Of a DNA stretch of 64,000 nt, positions 48,780-56,371 are shown in pieces. The notes beneath the pieces were generated by a model. It was not told where the DNA came from and did no database searches. It saw nothing but the letters and a program-made list of their open reading frames with translations. Each line of letters opens with the position of its first letter. Positions within the stretch are counted from its first letter, which is position 1. This DNA is from Sphingomonas taxi. GTDB lineage: Bacteria; Pseudomonadota; Alphaproteobacteria; Sphingomonadales; Sphingomonadaceae. Made by a program: the position numbers and the translations under genes. The stretch spans positions 124,001 through 188,000 of the forward strand of contig QFMX01000006.1 of NCBI GenBank assembly GCA_003240625.1, written 5' to 3'.

Positions 48780-49459
48780 GCGCCGAGCCTTTCGAGCGTC
48801 GGCAGCAACTCGGCATAGCCGTCGATCACCGCGTCGGCGCCGAGCTCGGCGACCGGCTGCATCAGGAAGCCGAAGCTGCACGCGATCGTCGGTAGCCCCG
48901 CCGCCTGTCCCGCCTGGATGTCGAAAACGGAGTCGCCGACGAACGCGGCGCGTCCACCGCCGCCCCCGCGTTCTCGACAAAGCCTGACCATCTCGTGGAT
49001 CGGCATCGGCGATGGCTTGGACTCGGCCAGCGTATCGCCGCCGAGGATGCACGCGAACCGATCGGTCAGGTCCAGCTCGCCCAATACGGTCCGCGCAAAC
49101 CGTTCGATCTTGTTGGTGACGATGCCGAGCGTCACGCCCTTCGCCGCCAACGCATCCAGAGCCTCGATCGCGCCGGGATAGGGCTTGGTCAGCACGCAGA
49201 TGTTCGCCTCGTAATAGGCGAGCAGCGTGGCGTGCAACGTGTCGAGCATCGCTTCGTCGTAGCCGCCGGTCGCCGTCAGGCCCTGCTTGAGCATGTGCCG
49301 CGCGCCGCCGCCGATCATCGGTTTGACCTCATCGACGCTCAAATGGGGGCGCCCGACCGAAGCCAGCGCATGGTTGACCGCGGCGGCAAGGTCGCCGCTG
49401 GTATCGAGAAGCGTGCCGTCGAGGTCGAACCCGACGATATCAAAAGAAAAATGCGTCAT
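48776..49459 (-). CDS. gph: phosphoglycolate phosphatase (HAD family)
   Basis: A 227-residue HAD hydrolase cleaving 2-phosphoglycolate from DNA repair. Motif I is FDLDGTLLDTSGDL with the catalytic Asp12 and Asp14; motif II IVTNKIERFA carries the Thr; motif III KPSPMPIHE carries the Lys; motif IV VGDSVFDIQAG carries the last Asp pair. It is divergent from glmU; both starts lie in 62 bases. Confidence 0.9.
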   Translation of the reverse strand: MTHFSFDIVGFDLDGTLLDTSGDLAAAVNHALASVGRPHLSVDEVKPMIGGGARHMLKQGLTATGGYDEAMLDTLHATLLAYYEANICVLTKPYPGAIEALDALAAKGVTLGIVTNKIERFARTVLGELDLTDRFACILGGDTLAESKPSPMPIHEMVRLCRERGGGGGRAAFVGDSVFDIQAGQAAGLPTIACSFGFLMQPVAELGADAVIDGYAELLPTLERLGA

Positions 49460-49521
49460 TACGGTGATGCCTGCCAGCGGCGCTATGGAATTGGCAAGGC
49501 TTTCGTGGCAGCGATCCTCCC

Positions 49522-50940
49522 ATGACGACGCATTCCAACGACCAACCGTTTCCGGCGCATTCCCCCGTACACCCGCCCGAAGACCCGGCCGTACGCTCTA
49601 TCGCGGTCGTGATCCTCGCTGCCGGCAAGGGCACGCGGATGAAATCGGACCTCCACAAGGTGCTTCACCCGATCGCCGGGCGGCCGATGCTGCTGCATCT
49701 GATCGCGAGTGCGGCGGCGTTGCACCCTGCGAAGACGGTCGTCGTGACGGGAGCGGGGCGCGACCAGGTCGAGGCGGCGGTCGCGCCGCTCGGAATCGCC
49801 ACCGCGTTGCAGGCCGAGCAGCTCGGCACCGGCCACGCGGTCGCGCAGGCGCGCGGGGCGCTGGCGGGGTTCGAGGGTGACGTGCTGATCCTCTACGGCG
49901 ACGTGCCGCTGGTCACCGCCGCGACGATGCAGCGGATGATCGACCGGCTGCACGCCGACGATACGCCCGCGGTCGTCGTGCTCGGCTTCCGCCCGGCAGA
50001 TCCCGGCGCTTACGGCCGCGTCATCGCCGACGCAGCGGGTCGGATGGACCGGATCGTCGAGTATAAGGACGCGTCTGAGGCGGAACGCGCGGTGACGCTG
50101 TGCAACTCCGGGCTGATGGCGGTGCGCGCGACCGACCTGTTCGCGCTGCTCGACCGGCTCGGCAACGACAATGCGGCGGGCGAATATTACCTCACCGATA
50201 TCGTCGGACTGGCAGGCGCGGGCGGTCGATCGGCGGCGGTGATCGAGACCGGCGCGGACGAGGTGGCCGGCGTTAACAGCCGCGGTGAACTGGCCGGCGT
50301 CGAGGGAGCCTGGCAGGCGGAACGTCGCGCGCGAGCGATGGCCGACGGCGCGACGCTGATCGCGCCCGACACGGTCTGGTTCGCGCATGACACGGTGCTC
50401 GGCCGCGACGTGGTGATCGAACCCAACGTCGTGTTCGGCCCCGGCGCGCGCGTCGAGGACGGCGCGACGATCCACGCGTTCAGCCATGTCGAGGGCGCGA
50501 GCGTGGGCAAGGGCGCGAACGTCGGGCCTTTCGCGCGCCTCCGCCCCGGTGCGGACCTGCGCGCGGACGCCAAGGTCGGCAACTTCGTCGAGGTCAAGAA
50601 AGCCGTGATCGGCGAGGGCGCGAAGGTCAGCCACCTGACCTATGTCGGCGACGCGGATATCGGTGCGGGCGCGAACATCGGCGCGGGCACGATCACCTGC
50701 AATTACGACGGCTATTTCAAATACCGCACGGTCGTCGGCGAGGGCGCGTTCATCGGCTCGAACTCGGCGCTGGTCGCCCCCGTCAATATCGGCGCGGGCG
50801 CGATCGTCGCCGCCGGATCGGTCGTGACGCAGGATGTCGAGGCCGACGCGCTTGCGCTGGTCCGTCCGGCTCAGGTCGCGAAGCCCGGTTGGGCCGCGCG
50901 CTTTCGCGAAAAGATGTTGGCGCGTAAGGCGGTCAAGTAG
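49522..50940 (+). CDS. glmU: bifunctional GlmU (N-acetylglucosamine-1-P uridyltransferase / glucosamine-1-P acetyltransferase)
   Basis: A 472-residue two-domain cytoplasmic enzyme making UDP-GlcNAc. The N-terminal pyrophosphorylase has LAAGKGTRMKSDLHKVLHPI (nucleotide loop), GTGHAV, YGDVPLV and NAAGEYYLTDIVGLA. The C-terminal left-handed beta-helix starts near residue 260 with hexapeptide repeats and carries the acetyl-CoA region CNYDGYFKYRTVVGE and IGSNSALVAPVNIGAGA. An extended N-terminus (about 25 residues, MTTHSNDQPFPAHSPVHPPE) precedes the usual start. It is followed by glmS 22 bases later. Confidence 0.96.
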   Translation: MTTHSNDQPFPAHSPVHPPEDPAVRSIAVVILAAGKGTRMKSDLHKVLHPIAGRPMLLHLIASAAALHPAKTVVVTGAGRDQVEAAVAPLGIATALQAEQLGTGHAVAQARGALAGFEGDVLILYGDVPLVTAATMQRMIDRLHADDTPAVVVLGFRPADPGAYGRVIADAAGRMDRIVEYKDASEAERAVTLCNSGLMAVRATDLFALLDRLGNDNAAGEYYLTDIVGLAGAGGRSAAVIETGADEVAGVNSRGELAGVEGAWQAERRARAMADGATLIAPDTVWFAHDTVLGRDVVIEPNVVFGPGARVEDGATIHAFSHVEGASVGKGANVGPFARLRPGADLRADAKVGNFVEVKKAVIGEGAKVSHLTYVGDADIGAGANIGAGTITCNYDGYFKYRTVVGEGAFIGSNSALVAPVNIGAGAIVAAGSVVTQDVEADALALVRPAQVAKPGWAARFREKMLARKAVK

Positions 50941-50962
50941 GTTTCCACGGAGTAAGATGTAA

Positions 50963-52786
50963 ATGTGCGGCATCGTTGGAATTTTGAGCGGCGAAGACGT
51001 CGCCGAGCGTCTGCTCGACGGGCTGAAGCGGCTTGAATATCGCGGGTATGATTCGGCGGGGATCGCCACCGACCATGACGGCGCGATCGAGCGGCGGCGT
51101 GCGTCGGGGAAACTCGTCAACCTCGCCAACGAACTCGCCGCGCATCCGCTCCCCGGCAAGACCGGAATCGCCCACACGCGCTGGGCGACGCATGGCGGCC
51201 CGACCACCAACAACGCGCATCCGCACGCGACCGGCGAAGTCGCGGTGGTCCACAACGGGATCATCGAGAACTTCAAGCCGCTGCGCGACGAGCTGATCGC
51301 GCGTGGCCGGACGTTCACCAGCGAGACGGATACCGAAGTCGTCGCGCATCTCGTCAGCGAGAAGATCGAGGCGGGGATGGACCCGGTCTCCGCCGTCCGC
51401 GACGTGCTGCCGCGGCTGCACGGTGCGTTCGCGCTCGCGATCCTGTTCCGCCAGCATCCCGACCTGCTGATCGGCGCGCGGCTCGGTTCGCCGTTGGTCG
51501 TCGGCCACGGCGACGGCGAGATGTATCTCGGGTCCGACGCGCTCGCGCTTGCGCCGCTGACACAGCGGATCGCGTATCTCGACGAGGGCGACTGGGTCGT
51601 GCTGACCCGCGACGGCGCGCAGGTCTATGACCGCGACAACGCGCCCGTAGAACGCGCGATCACGATCTCGGGCGTGACCGGCGACCTGATCTCGAAGGGC
51701 AACCACAAGCATTACATGCTCAAGGAGATCTACGAGCAGCCGATCGTCGTCGCGCAGACGCTCCGCTCGTACCTCAAGCGGATGGAAGGTGAGGTTTCGC
51801 TGCCGATCCCCGAGTTCGACCTGTCGAGCATCAAGCGCGTCACGATCGTCGCGTGCGGGACGAGCTTCTACGCGGGCATGGTCGCCAAATACTGGTTCGA
51901 ACAGTTCGCGCGCGTGCCCGTCGACCTCGATGTCGCGTCGGAGTTCCGCTACCGCGCGCCGGTGATGGAGGATGGCGGCCTCGCCCTCTTCATCTCGCAG
52001 TCGGGCGAGACCGCGGACACGCTCGCGGCGCTCCGCCACGCCAAGGCCGAGGGCCAGAAGATCGCGGTCGTCGTCAACGTGCCGACCAGTTCGATGGCAC
52101 GCGAGGCGGACCTGCTGCTGCCGACGCATGCGGGGCCGGAGATCGGCGTCGCTTCGACCAAGGCGTTCACCTGCCAGCTGGCGGTGCTCGCCGCCCTCGC
52201 CGCCAATCTGGCGCGCTCGAAGGGGCTGCTGACGAAGGACCAAGAGCGCGAGATCGTGCGGCATCTGTCGGAGGCTCCCGCTGCGCTCAACGGCGCGCTG
52301 GCGTATGACGAGGCGATCGAGGCGATGGCGCACAACATCGCCGGCGCGCGCGACGTGCTGTATCTCGGCCGCGGGACGGATTATCCGCTGGCGCTTGAAG
52401 GCGCGCTGAAGCTGAAGGAAATCAGCTACATCCACGCCGAGGGCTATGCCGCCGGCGAGATGAAGCACGGCCCGATCGCGCTGATCGACGAGCATGTCCC
52501 CGTCATCGTCATCGCGCCGTCGGGGCCGCTGTTCGACAAGACCGTCAGCAACATGCAGGAAGTGATGGCGCGCGGCGGCAAGGTCGTGCTGATCTCGGAC
52601 TACGACGGCATTCAGGCGGCCGGCGAGGGCTGCATGGCCACGATCACCATGCCGAAGGTGCACCCGCTGATCGCGCCGCTGGTGTATGCGGTGCCGGTGC
52701 AGTTGCTGGCGTATCATGTGGCGGTGCTGAAGGGCACGGATGTCGACCAGCCGCGTAACCTGGCGAAGAGCGTGACGGTAGAATAG
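50963..52786 (+). CDS. glmS: glutamine-fructose-6-phosphate aminotransferase
   Basis: A 607-residue enzyme making glucosamine-6-phosphate for cell walls. The N-terminal glutaminase has Cys1 after Met (MCGIVGILSG), HTRWATHGGPTTNNAHPH and VVHNGIIEN. Two SIS domains follow (SGTSFYAG-like CGTSFYAGMVAKYWFE, and SQSGETADT; second SIS region with LGRGTDYPLALEGALKLKEI), and the C-terminus ends in NLAKSVTVE. A ggagtaag precedes the ATG. It is the last gene of this pair before the riboswitch. Confidence 0.97.
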   Translation: MCGIVGILSGEDVAERLLDGLKRLEYRGYDSAGIATDHDGAIERRRASGKLVNLANELAAHPLPGKTGIAHTRWATHGGPTTNNAHPHATGEVAVVHNGIIENFKPLRDELIARGRTFTSETDTEVVAHLVSEKIEAGMDPVSAVRDVLPRLHGAFALAILFRQHPDLLIGARLGSPLVVGHGDGEMYLGSDALALAPLTQRIAYLDEGDWVVLTRDGAQVYDRDNAPVERAITISGVTGDLISKGNHKHYMLKEIYEQPIVVAQTLRSYLKRMEGEVSLPIPEFDLSSIKRVTIVACGTSFYAGMVAKYWFEQFARVPVDLDVASEFRYRAPVMEDGGLALFISQSGETADTLAALRHAKAEGQKIAVVVNVPTSSMAREADLLLPTHAGPEIGVASTKAFTCQLAVLAALAANLARSKGLLTKDQEREIVRHLSEAPAALNGALAYDEAIEAMAHNIAGARDVLYLGRGTDYPLALEGALKLKEISYIHAEGYAAGEMKHGPIALIDEHVPVIVIAPSGPLFDKTVSNMQEVMARGGKVVLISDYDGIQAAGEGCMATITMPKVHPLIAPLVYAVPVQLLAYHVAVLKGTDVDQPRNLAKSVTVE

Positions 52787-52803
52787 ACTTCGGCGCACTA
52801 ACT

Positions 52804-52890
52804 TGCCGTTCTCCCGCGAAGGCGGGAGTCCAGGGTCACGAGCGATATCGCTTGATACCCTGGACCCCCGCCTCCGCGGGGGAACGGCAA
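52804..52890. repeat. palindromic repeat, CTCCCGCGAAGGCGGGAG family (copy 2)
   Basis: tgccgttctcccgcgaaggc then gggagtccagggt is mirrored by taccctggacccccgcctcc then gcgggggaacggca. It lies just after glmS and may form part of its 3' end. Confidence 0.78.
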
Positions 52891-52985
52891 AGGCCGGATT
52901 TCTCGCCGAACCCCAAACGCTCGATTGACTAAGATTGTGCGCCGCGTCACAACTCGCGGCGTCGATGGCGGGTAACCGGCATGGC

Positions 52986-53203
52986 ACCGCGCGGGAGAGC
53001 GTTTCCGGTCCTTTCAGGGCTGGCCCTTGACTGGGCACGGAACCGCCGAAGGAGCAACCACCCCGGAATCTCTCAGGCACCAGAGACCGCGCGGGGCTGA
53101 TCGACACTCTGGAAAGCGTCCTGGCCTCGCGCCGAGGGCCACCGAAGGGGTAAGCGCTGGACTTTGTTCGCGCGAAAGCTCTCAGGTCCCGTGACAGAGG
53201 GGG
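52986..53203 (+). ncRNA. tandem glycine riboswitch upstream of gcvT
   Basis: Two aptamers are visible. The first runs from ccgcgcgggagagcg (about 52988) to the matching ccgcgcgg near 53095; it contains the conserved ccgaaggagcaacca and aatctctcaggcaccagag blocks. The second runs from cactctggaaagcgtcc near 53104 to gacagaggggg near 53203, with accgaaggggtaagcgctgg and gaaagctctcaggtcccgtg blocks. This matches the known glycine riboswitch class (two cooperating aptamers). It sits 53 bases upstream of gcvT, so glycine would switch on the cleavage operon. Confidence 0.9.
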
Positions 53204-53255
53204 TTCGGATCGTTGCACCCACTGGTGCCGCGCGCCCCTTCGACGGAGACCGAGC

Positions 53256-54503
53256 ATGAGCGACCCCGAACTGCGCGACTACGCCAGCATCATCGATCAG
53301 GCTGACGATTACGTCGAGCCCGAGATCCTGCCACTGCCGCTCGACGCGTGGCACCGGGCGCAGGGCGCGCGGATGGTCGAGTTCGCCGGCTATGAAATGC
53401 CGATCCAGTATGAAGGCATCATGGCCGAGCACGCCTGGACGCGCGACTCGGCGGGCCTGTTCGACGTCAGCCACATGGGCCAGCTCGTCTTTTCCGGCGA
53501 AGGCGTCGCGCATGCGCTCGAAACCGTGCTGCCGGGCGACATCGCTGGGCTGGCGGAAGGCAAGATGCGCTATTCGCTGCTGCTCGCACAGGACGGCGGC
53601 ATTCTCGACGATCTGATGGCCACGCGCCTGCCCGACGACCAGCCGTCGCCCTTCTCCGCGGCCGATGTCGAACCCGAAGCGTACGACCCACTCCACCCGT
53701 CGCCGACTGCGAGCGGGAGCTTCTACGTCGTCGTCAACGGCGCGACCAAGTATGACGACGTCAGCTATCTGATCGAGCATCTGCCCGACGACGTCACGAT
53801 CAACATCCTCGAAGACCAGGCGCTGCTCGCGGTGCAGGGGCCCAAGGCGGTTGAAGCCGTCGCGCGGATCGTCCCTGGTATCGACGGCCTCGTGTTCATG
53901 ACCGCCGGCGCGTTCCACTGGAACGACGTGCCGCTCTGGATCAGCCGCTCGGGCTATACCGGCGAGGACGGCGTCGAGATTTCGCTCCCCGCCGAGCACG
54001 CCGTCGCGTTCGCCGACGCGCTGCTGGCGCTTCCCGAGATCAAGCCGATCGGCCTCGGCGCACGCGATTCGCTGCGTCTCGAAGCCGGCCTTCCGCTCTA
54101 CGGCCACGACCTCGATCCCGAGATCACGCCGGTCATGGCCGATCTCGGTTTCGCGCTGTCGAAGCGTCGCCGCGAAGCCGCCGACTTCCCCGGTGCCGAC
54201 CGCATCCTCAACGAGCGCGAGCACGGCCCCGCCACCAAGCGCGTCGGCCTGATCGTCGAGGGTCGCCAGCCCGCCCGCGAAGGTGCCGAAGTGATCGACG
54301 ACACCGGTGCGAAGATCGGCCGGCTCACCAGCGGCGGCTTCGCGCCCACCCTCGGGAAGCCGATCGCGATGGCCTATGTGCCGCTCGCGCTCGCCGCGCC
54401 CGGCACCCGCATCGAGATCGCGCAACGTGGCAAGGTCCATACCGCCACCGTCACCGCGATGCCCTTCATTCCCCACCGCTACGTCCGCGCAGGAGCCAAG
54501 TGA
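53256..54503 (+). CDS. gcvT: glycine cleavage system aminomethyltransferase (T protein)
   Basis: A 415-residue T protein that transfers the methylene group from aminomethyl-lipoyl-H to tetrahydrofolate. Visible: MVEFAGYEMPIQYEGIMAEH, DVSHMGQLVFSG, the SRSGYTGEDGVEISLPAE block, and GLGARDSLRLEAGLPLYGHD with the catalytic Asp. An N-terminal extension of about 30 residues (DPELRDYASIIDQADDYVEP) precedes the family start, and a segment near residues 125-150 (DQPSPFSAADVEPEAYDPLH) looks like an insertion. A ggag lies 8 bases before the ATG. It is controlled by the glycine riboswitch. Confidence 0.95.
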   Translation: MSDPELRDYASIIDQADDYVEPEILPLPLDAWHRAQGARMVEFAGYEMPIQYEGIMAEHAWTRDSAGLFDVSHMGQLVFSGEGVAHALETVLPGDIAGLAEGKMRYSLLLAQDGGILDDLMATRLPDDQPSPFSAADVEPEAYDPLHPSPTASGSFYVVVNGATKYDDVSYLIEHLPDDVTINILEDQALLAVQGPKAVEAVARIVPGIDGLVFMTAGAFHWNDVPLWISRSGYTGEDGVEISLPAEHAVAFADALLALPEIKPIGLGARDSLRLEAGLPLYGHDLDPEITPVMADLGFALSKRRREAADFPGADRILNEREHGPATKRVGLIVEGRQPAREGAEVIDDTGAKIGRLTSGGFAPTLGKPIAMAYVPLALAAPGTRIEIAQRGKVHTATVTAMPFIPHRYVRAGAK

Positions 54504-54504
54504 T

Positions 54505-54876
54505 ATGAGCCGTTACTTCACGCAGGATCACGAATGGGTCGATGTCGATGGTGACGTCGGCACCGTCGGCATCTCCGAATACGCGCAGAGCCAGCTCGGC
54601 GACGTCGTGTTCGTCGACGTCCCCGAAGCCGGTAAGACCTTGTCGAAGGGCGACGAAGCCGCGGTCGTCGAGTCGGTCAAGGCCGCCTCCGATGTCTATT
54701 CGCCGGTCTCGGGCACCGTCACCGAGGGCAACGCGGCTTTGACCGACGATTCCAGCCTGGTGAACTCGGACGCGGAAGCGGCGGGCTGGTTCTTCAAGCT
54801 GACGCTCAGCGACCCGAGCGAACTCGACAGCCTGATGGACGAAGCCGCCTACGCAGCCTTCGTCGAAGGGCTCTGA
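54505..54876 (+). CDS. gcvH: glycine cleavage system H protein
   Basis: A 123-residue lipoyl carrier. The lipoylated Lys59 lies in ESVKAASDVYSPVSG, and the usual HEWVDVDGDVGTVGISEYAQ and LGDVVFVDVPEAG blocks precede it. The spacing between gcvT stop and ATG is one base (tgATATGa context), with aggag upstream. It shuttles the aminomethyl group between P, T and L proteins. Confidence 0.97.
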   Translation: MSRYFTQDHEWVDVDGDVGTVGISEYAQSQLGDVVFVDVPEAGKTLSKGDEAAVVESVKAASDVYSPVSGTVTEGNAALTDDSSLVNSDAEAAGWFFKLTLSDPSELDSLMDEAAYAAFVEGL

Positions 54877-54894
54877 GCTATCTAAGCTAACTGC

Positions 54895-55000
54895 TCCCCT
54901 CCCTGGAAGGGAGGGGCCGGGGGTGGGTCGGCCGGTTGGCTGGCGACACGGAGCCCAAGCAGCCTACCCACCCCCAACCCCTCCCTTCCAGGGAGGGGAG
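54895..55000. repeat. palindromic repeat, CCCTCCCTGGAAGGGAGGGG family (copy 5)
   Basis: Left arm cccctccctggaagggaggg then gccgggggtgggtc; right arm acccacccccaacccctccc then ttccaggga ggggag. It splits gcvH from gcvPA within the operon, so it is probably transcribed and could fold in the mRNA. Confidence 0.85.
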
Positions 55001-55012
55001 AGGTCCAGCACC

Positions 55013-56371
55013 ATGCGCTACCTTCCCCTGACCCAGCCCGACCGTGAAGCGATGCTCGCCGTCATCGGCGCCGCGACGATCGACGACCTGTTCGTCGACG
55101 TTCCGCAAGCCGCCCGCCTCGACGGCCCGGTCCGCGACCTGCCGATGCACGCGTCCGAGATGGCCGTCGAACGCCACATGTCGGCGCTCGCGAAGAAAAA
55201 CCTCACCGCCGGCGAAGCGCCGTTCTTCCTCGGCTGCGGCGCGTACAAGCATCACGTCCCCGCGTCGGTCGACCACCTGATCCAGCGCGGCGAGTTCCTC
55301 ACCGCCTACACGCCGTACCAGCCCGAAATCGCGCAGGGCACGCTGCAGATGCTGTTCGAGTTCCAGACGCAGGTCGCGCGGCTGCTCGGCACCGACGTCG
55401 CCAACGCCTCGATGTACGACGGCTCGACCGCGTGCTGGGAAGCGATCGTGATGGCGCGGCGCATCACCAAGCGTGGCAAGGCGATCCTGTCCTCGGGCCT
55501 CCACCCGCACTACGTCTCGGTCTCGAAGACGATGGCCAAGTTCACCGGCGACGTGCTCGACACCGCCGTGCCCGAACTGGCCGCCGACATGGACCTCGAC
55601 CAGCTGATCGCCAAGATCGACGACGATACGTCGTGCGTGGTGGTCCAGTATCCCGACATCCTCGGCCGCATCGCCGACCTGCGCCCGCTGGCGGATGCCT
55701 GCCACGCGAAGAAGGCGCTGCTGATCGCGGTCGTCACCGAGCCGGTCGCGCTCGGCGCGATCACCTCGCCTGGCGAGATGGACGCGGACATCGTCGTCGG
55801 CGAGGGGCAGTCGCTCGGCGTCGGCCTCCAGTTCGGCGGGCCCTATGTCGGCCTGTTCGGCTGCAAGGACAAATACGTCCGCCAGATGCCCGGGCGCCTG
55901 TGTGGCGAAACGGTAGACGCCGACGGCCGCCGTGGTTTCGTCCTGACGCTGTCGACGCGCGAGCAGCATATCCGCCGTGAGAAGGCGACATCGAACATCT
56001 GCACCAACTCCGGCCTCTGCGCGCTGGCCTTCTCGATCCACATGACGCTGCTCGGTGAAGCCGGCCTGCGCCAGTTGGCGGAGATCAACCACGTGGGTGC
56101 CGTGTCTGCGGCCGAACGCCTGTCGCAGATCCCCGGCGTCGAGCTCGTCAACGAGAGCTTCTTCAACGAGTTCACGCTGAAGCTCCCGACCGAAGCCCGC
56201 CCCGTCGTCCGCACGCTCGCCGATCGCGGCATTCTCGCCGGCGTATCGCTCGGGCGTTTGTACCCCGGGCAGGACGCCCTCGCGAACGGCCTAGTCGTCG
56301 CAGTCACCGAGACTACCACCGCGGAGGACGTCGAAACGCTAGCCACCGCACTCCAGGAGATACTGGCATGA
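55013..56371 (+). CDS. gcvPA: glycine dehydrogenase subunit 1 (GcvPA)
   Basis: A 452-residue half of the split P protein (decarboxylating glycine dehydrogenase, PLP-dependent). Visible: MRYLPLTQPDREAMLAVIGA, the FLGCGAYKHHVPASVDHLI block, YTPYQPEIAQGTLQMLFEFQ, NASMYDGSTACWEA, and the C-terminal TSNICTNSGLCALAFSIHM. The PLP Lys resides in the other subunit. The ATG at 55013 fits the family; the upstream frame translates the repeat. It overlaps gcvPB by ATGA (56368-56371). Confidence 0.96.
   Translation: MRYLPLTQPDREAMLAVIGAATIDDLFVDVPQAARLDGPVRDLPMHASEMAVERHMSALAKKNLTAGEAPFFLGCGAYKHHVPASVDHLIQRGEFLTAYTPYQPEIAQGTLQMLFEFQTQVARLLGTDVANASMYDGSTACWEAIVMARRITKRGKAILSSGLHPHYVSVSKTMAKFTGDVLDTAVPELAADMDLDQLIAKIDDDTSCVVVQYPDILGRIADLRPLADACHAKKALLIAVVTEPVALGAITSPGEMDADIVVGEGQSLGVGLQFGGPYVGLFGCKDKYVRQMPGRLCGETVDADGRRGFVLTLSTREQHIRREKATSNICTNSGLCALAFSIHMTLLGEAGLRQLAEINHVGAVSAAERLSQIPGVELVNESFFNEFTLKLPTEARPVVRTLADRGILAGVSLGRLYPGQDALANGLVVAVTETTTAEDVETLATALQEILA

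Noticed and set aside
50933..53257. A 774-codon reverse frame over glmS and the riboswitch
   Set aside because: Antisense to glmS; composition is typical of a GC shadow frame and it crosses an RNA element.
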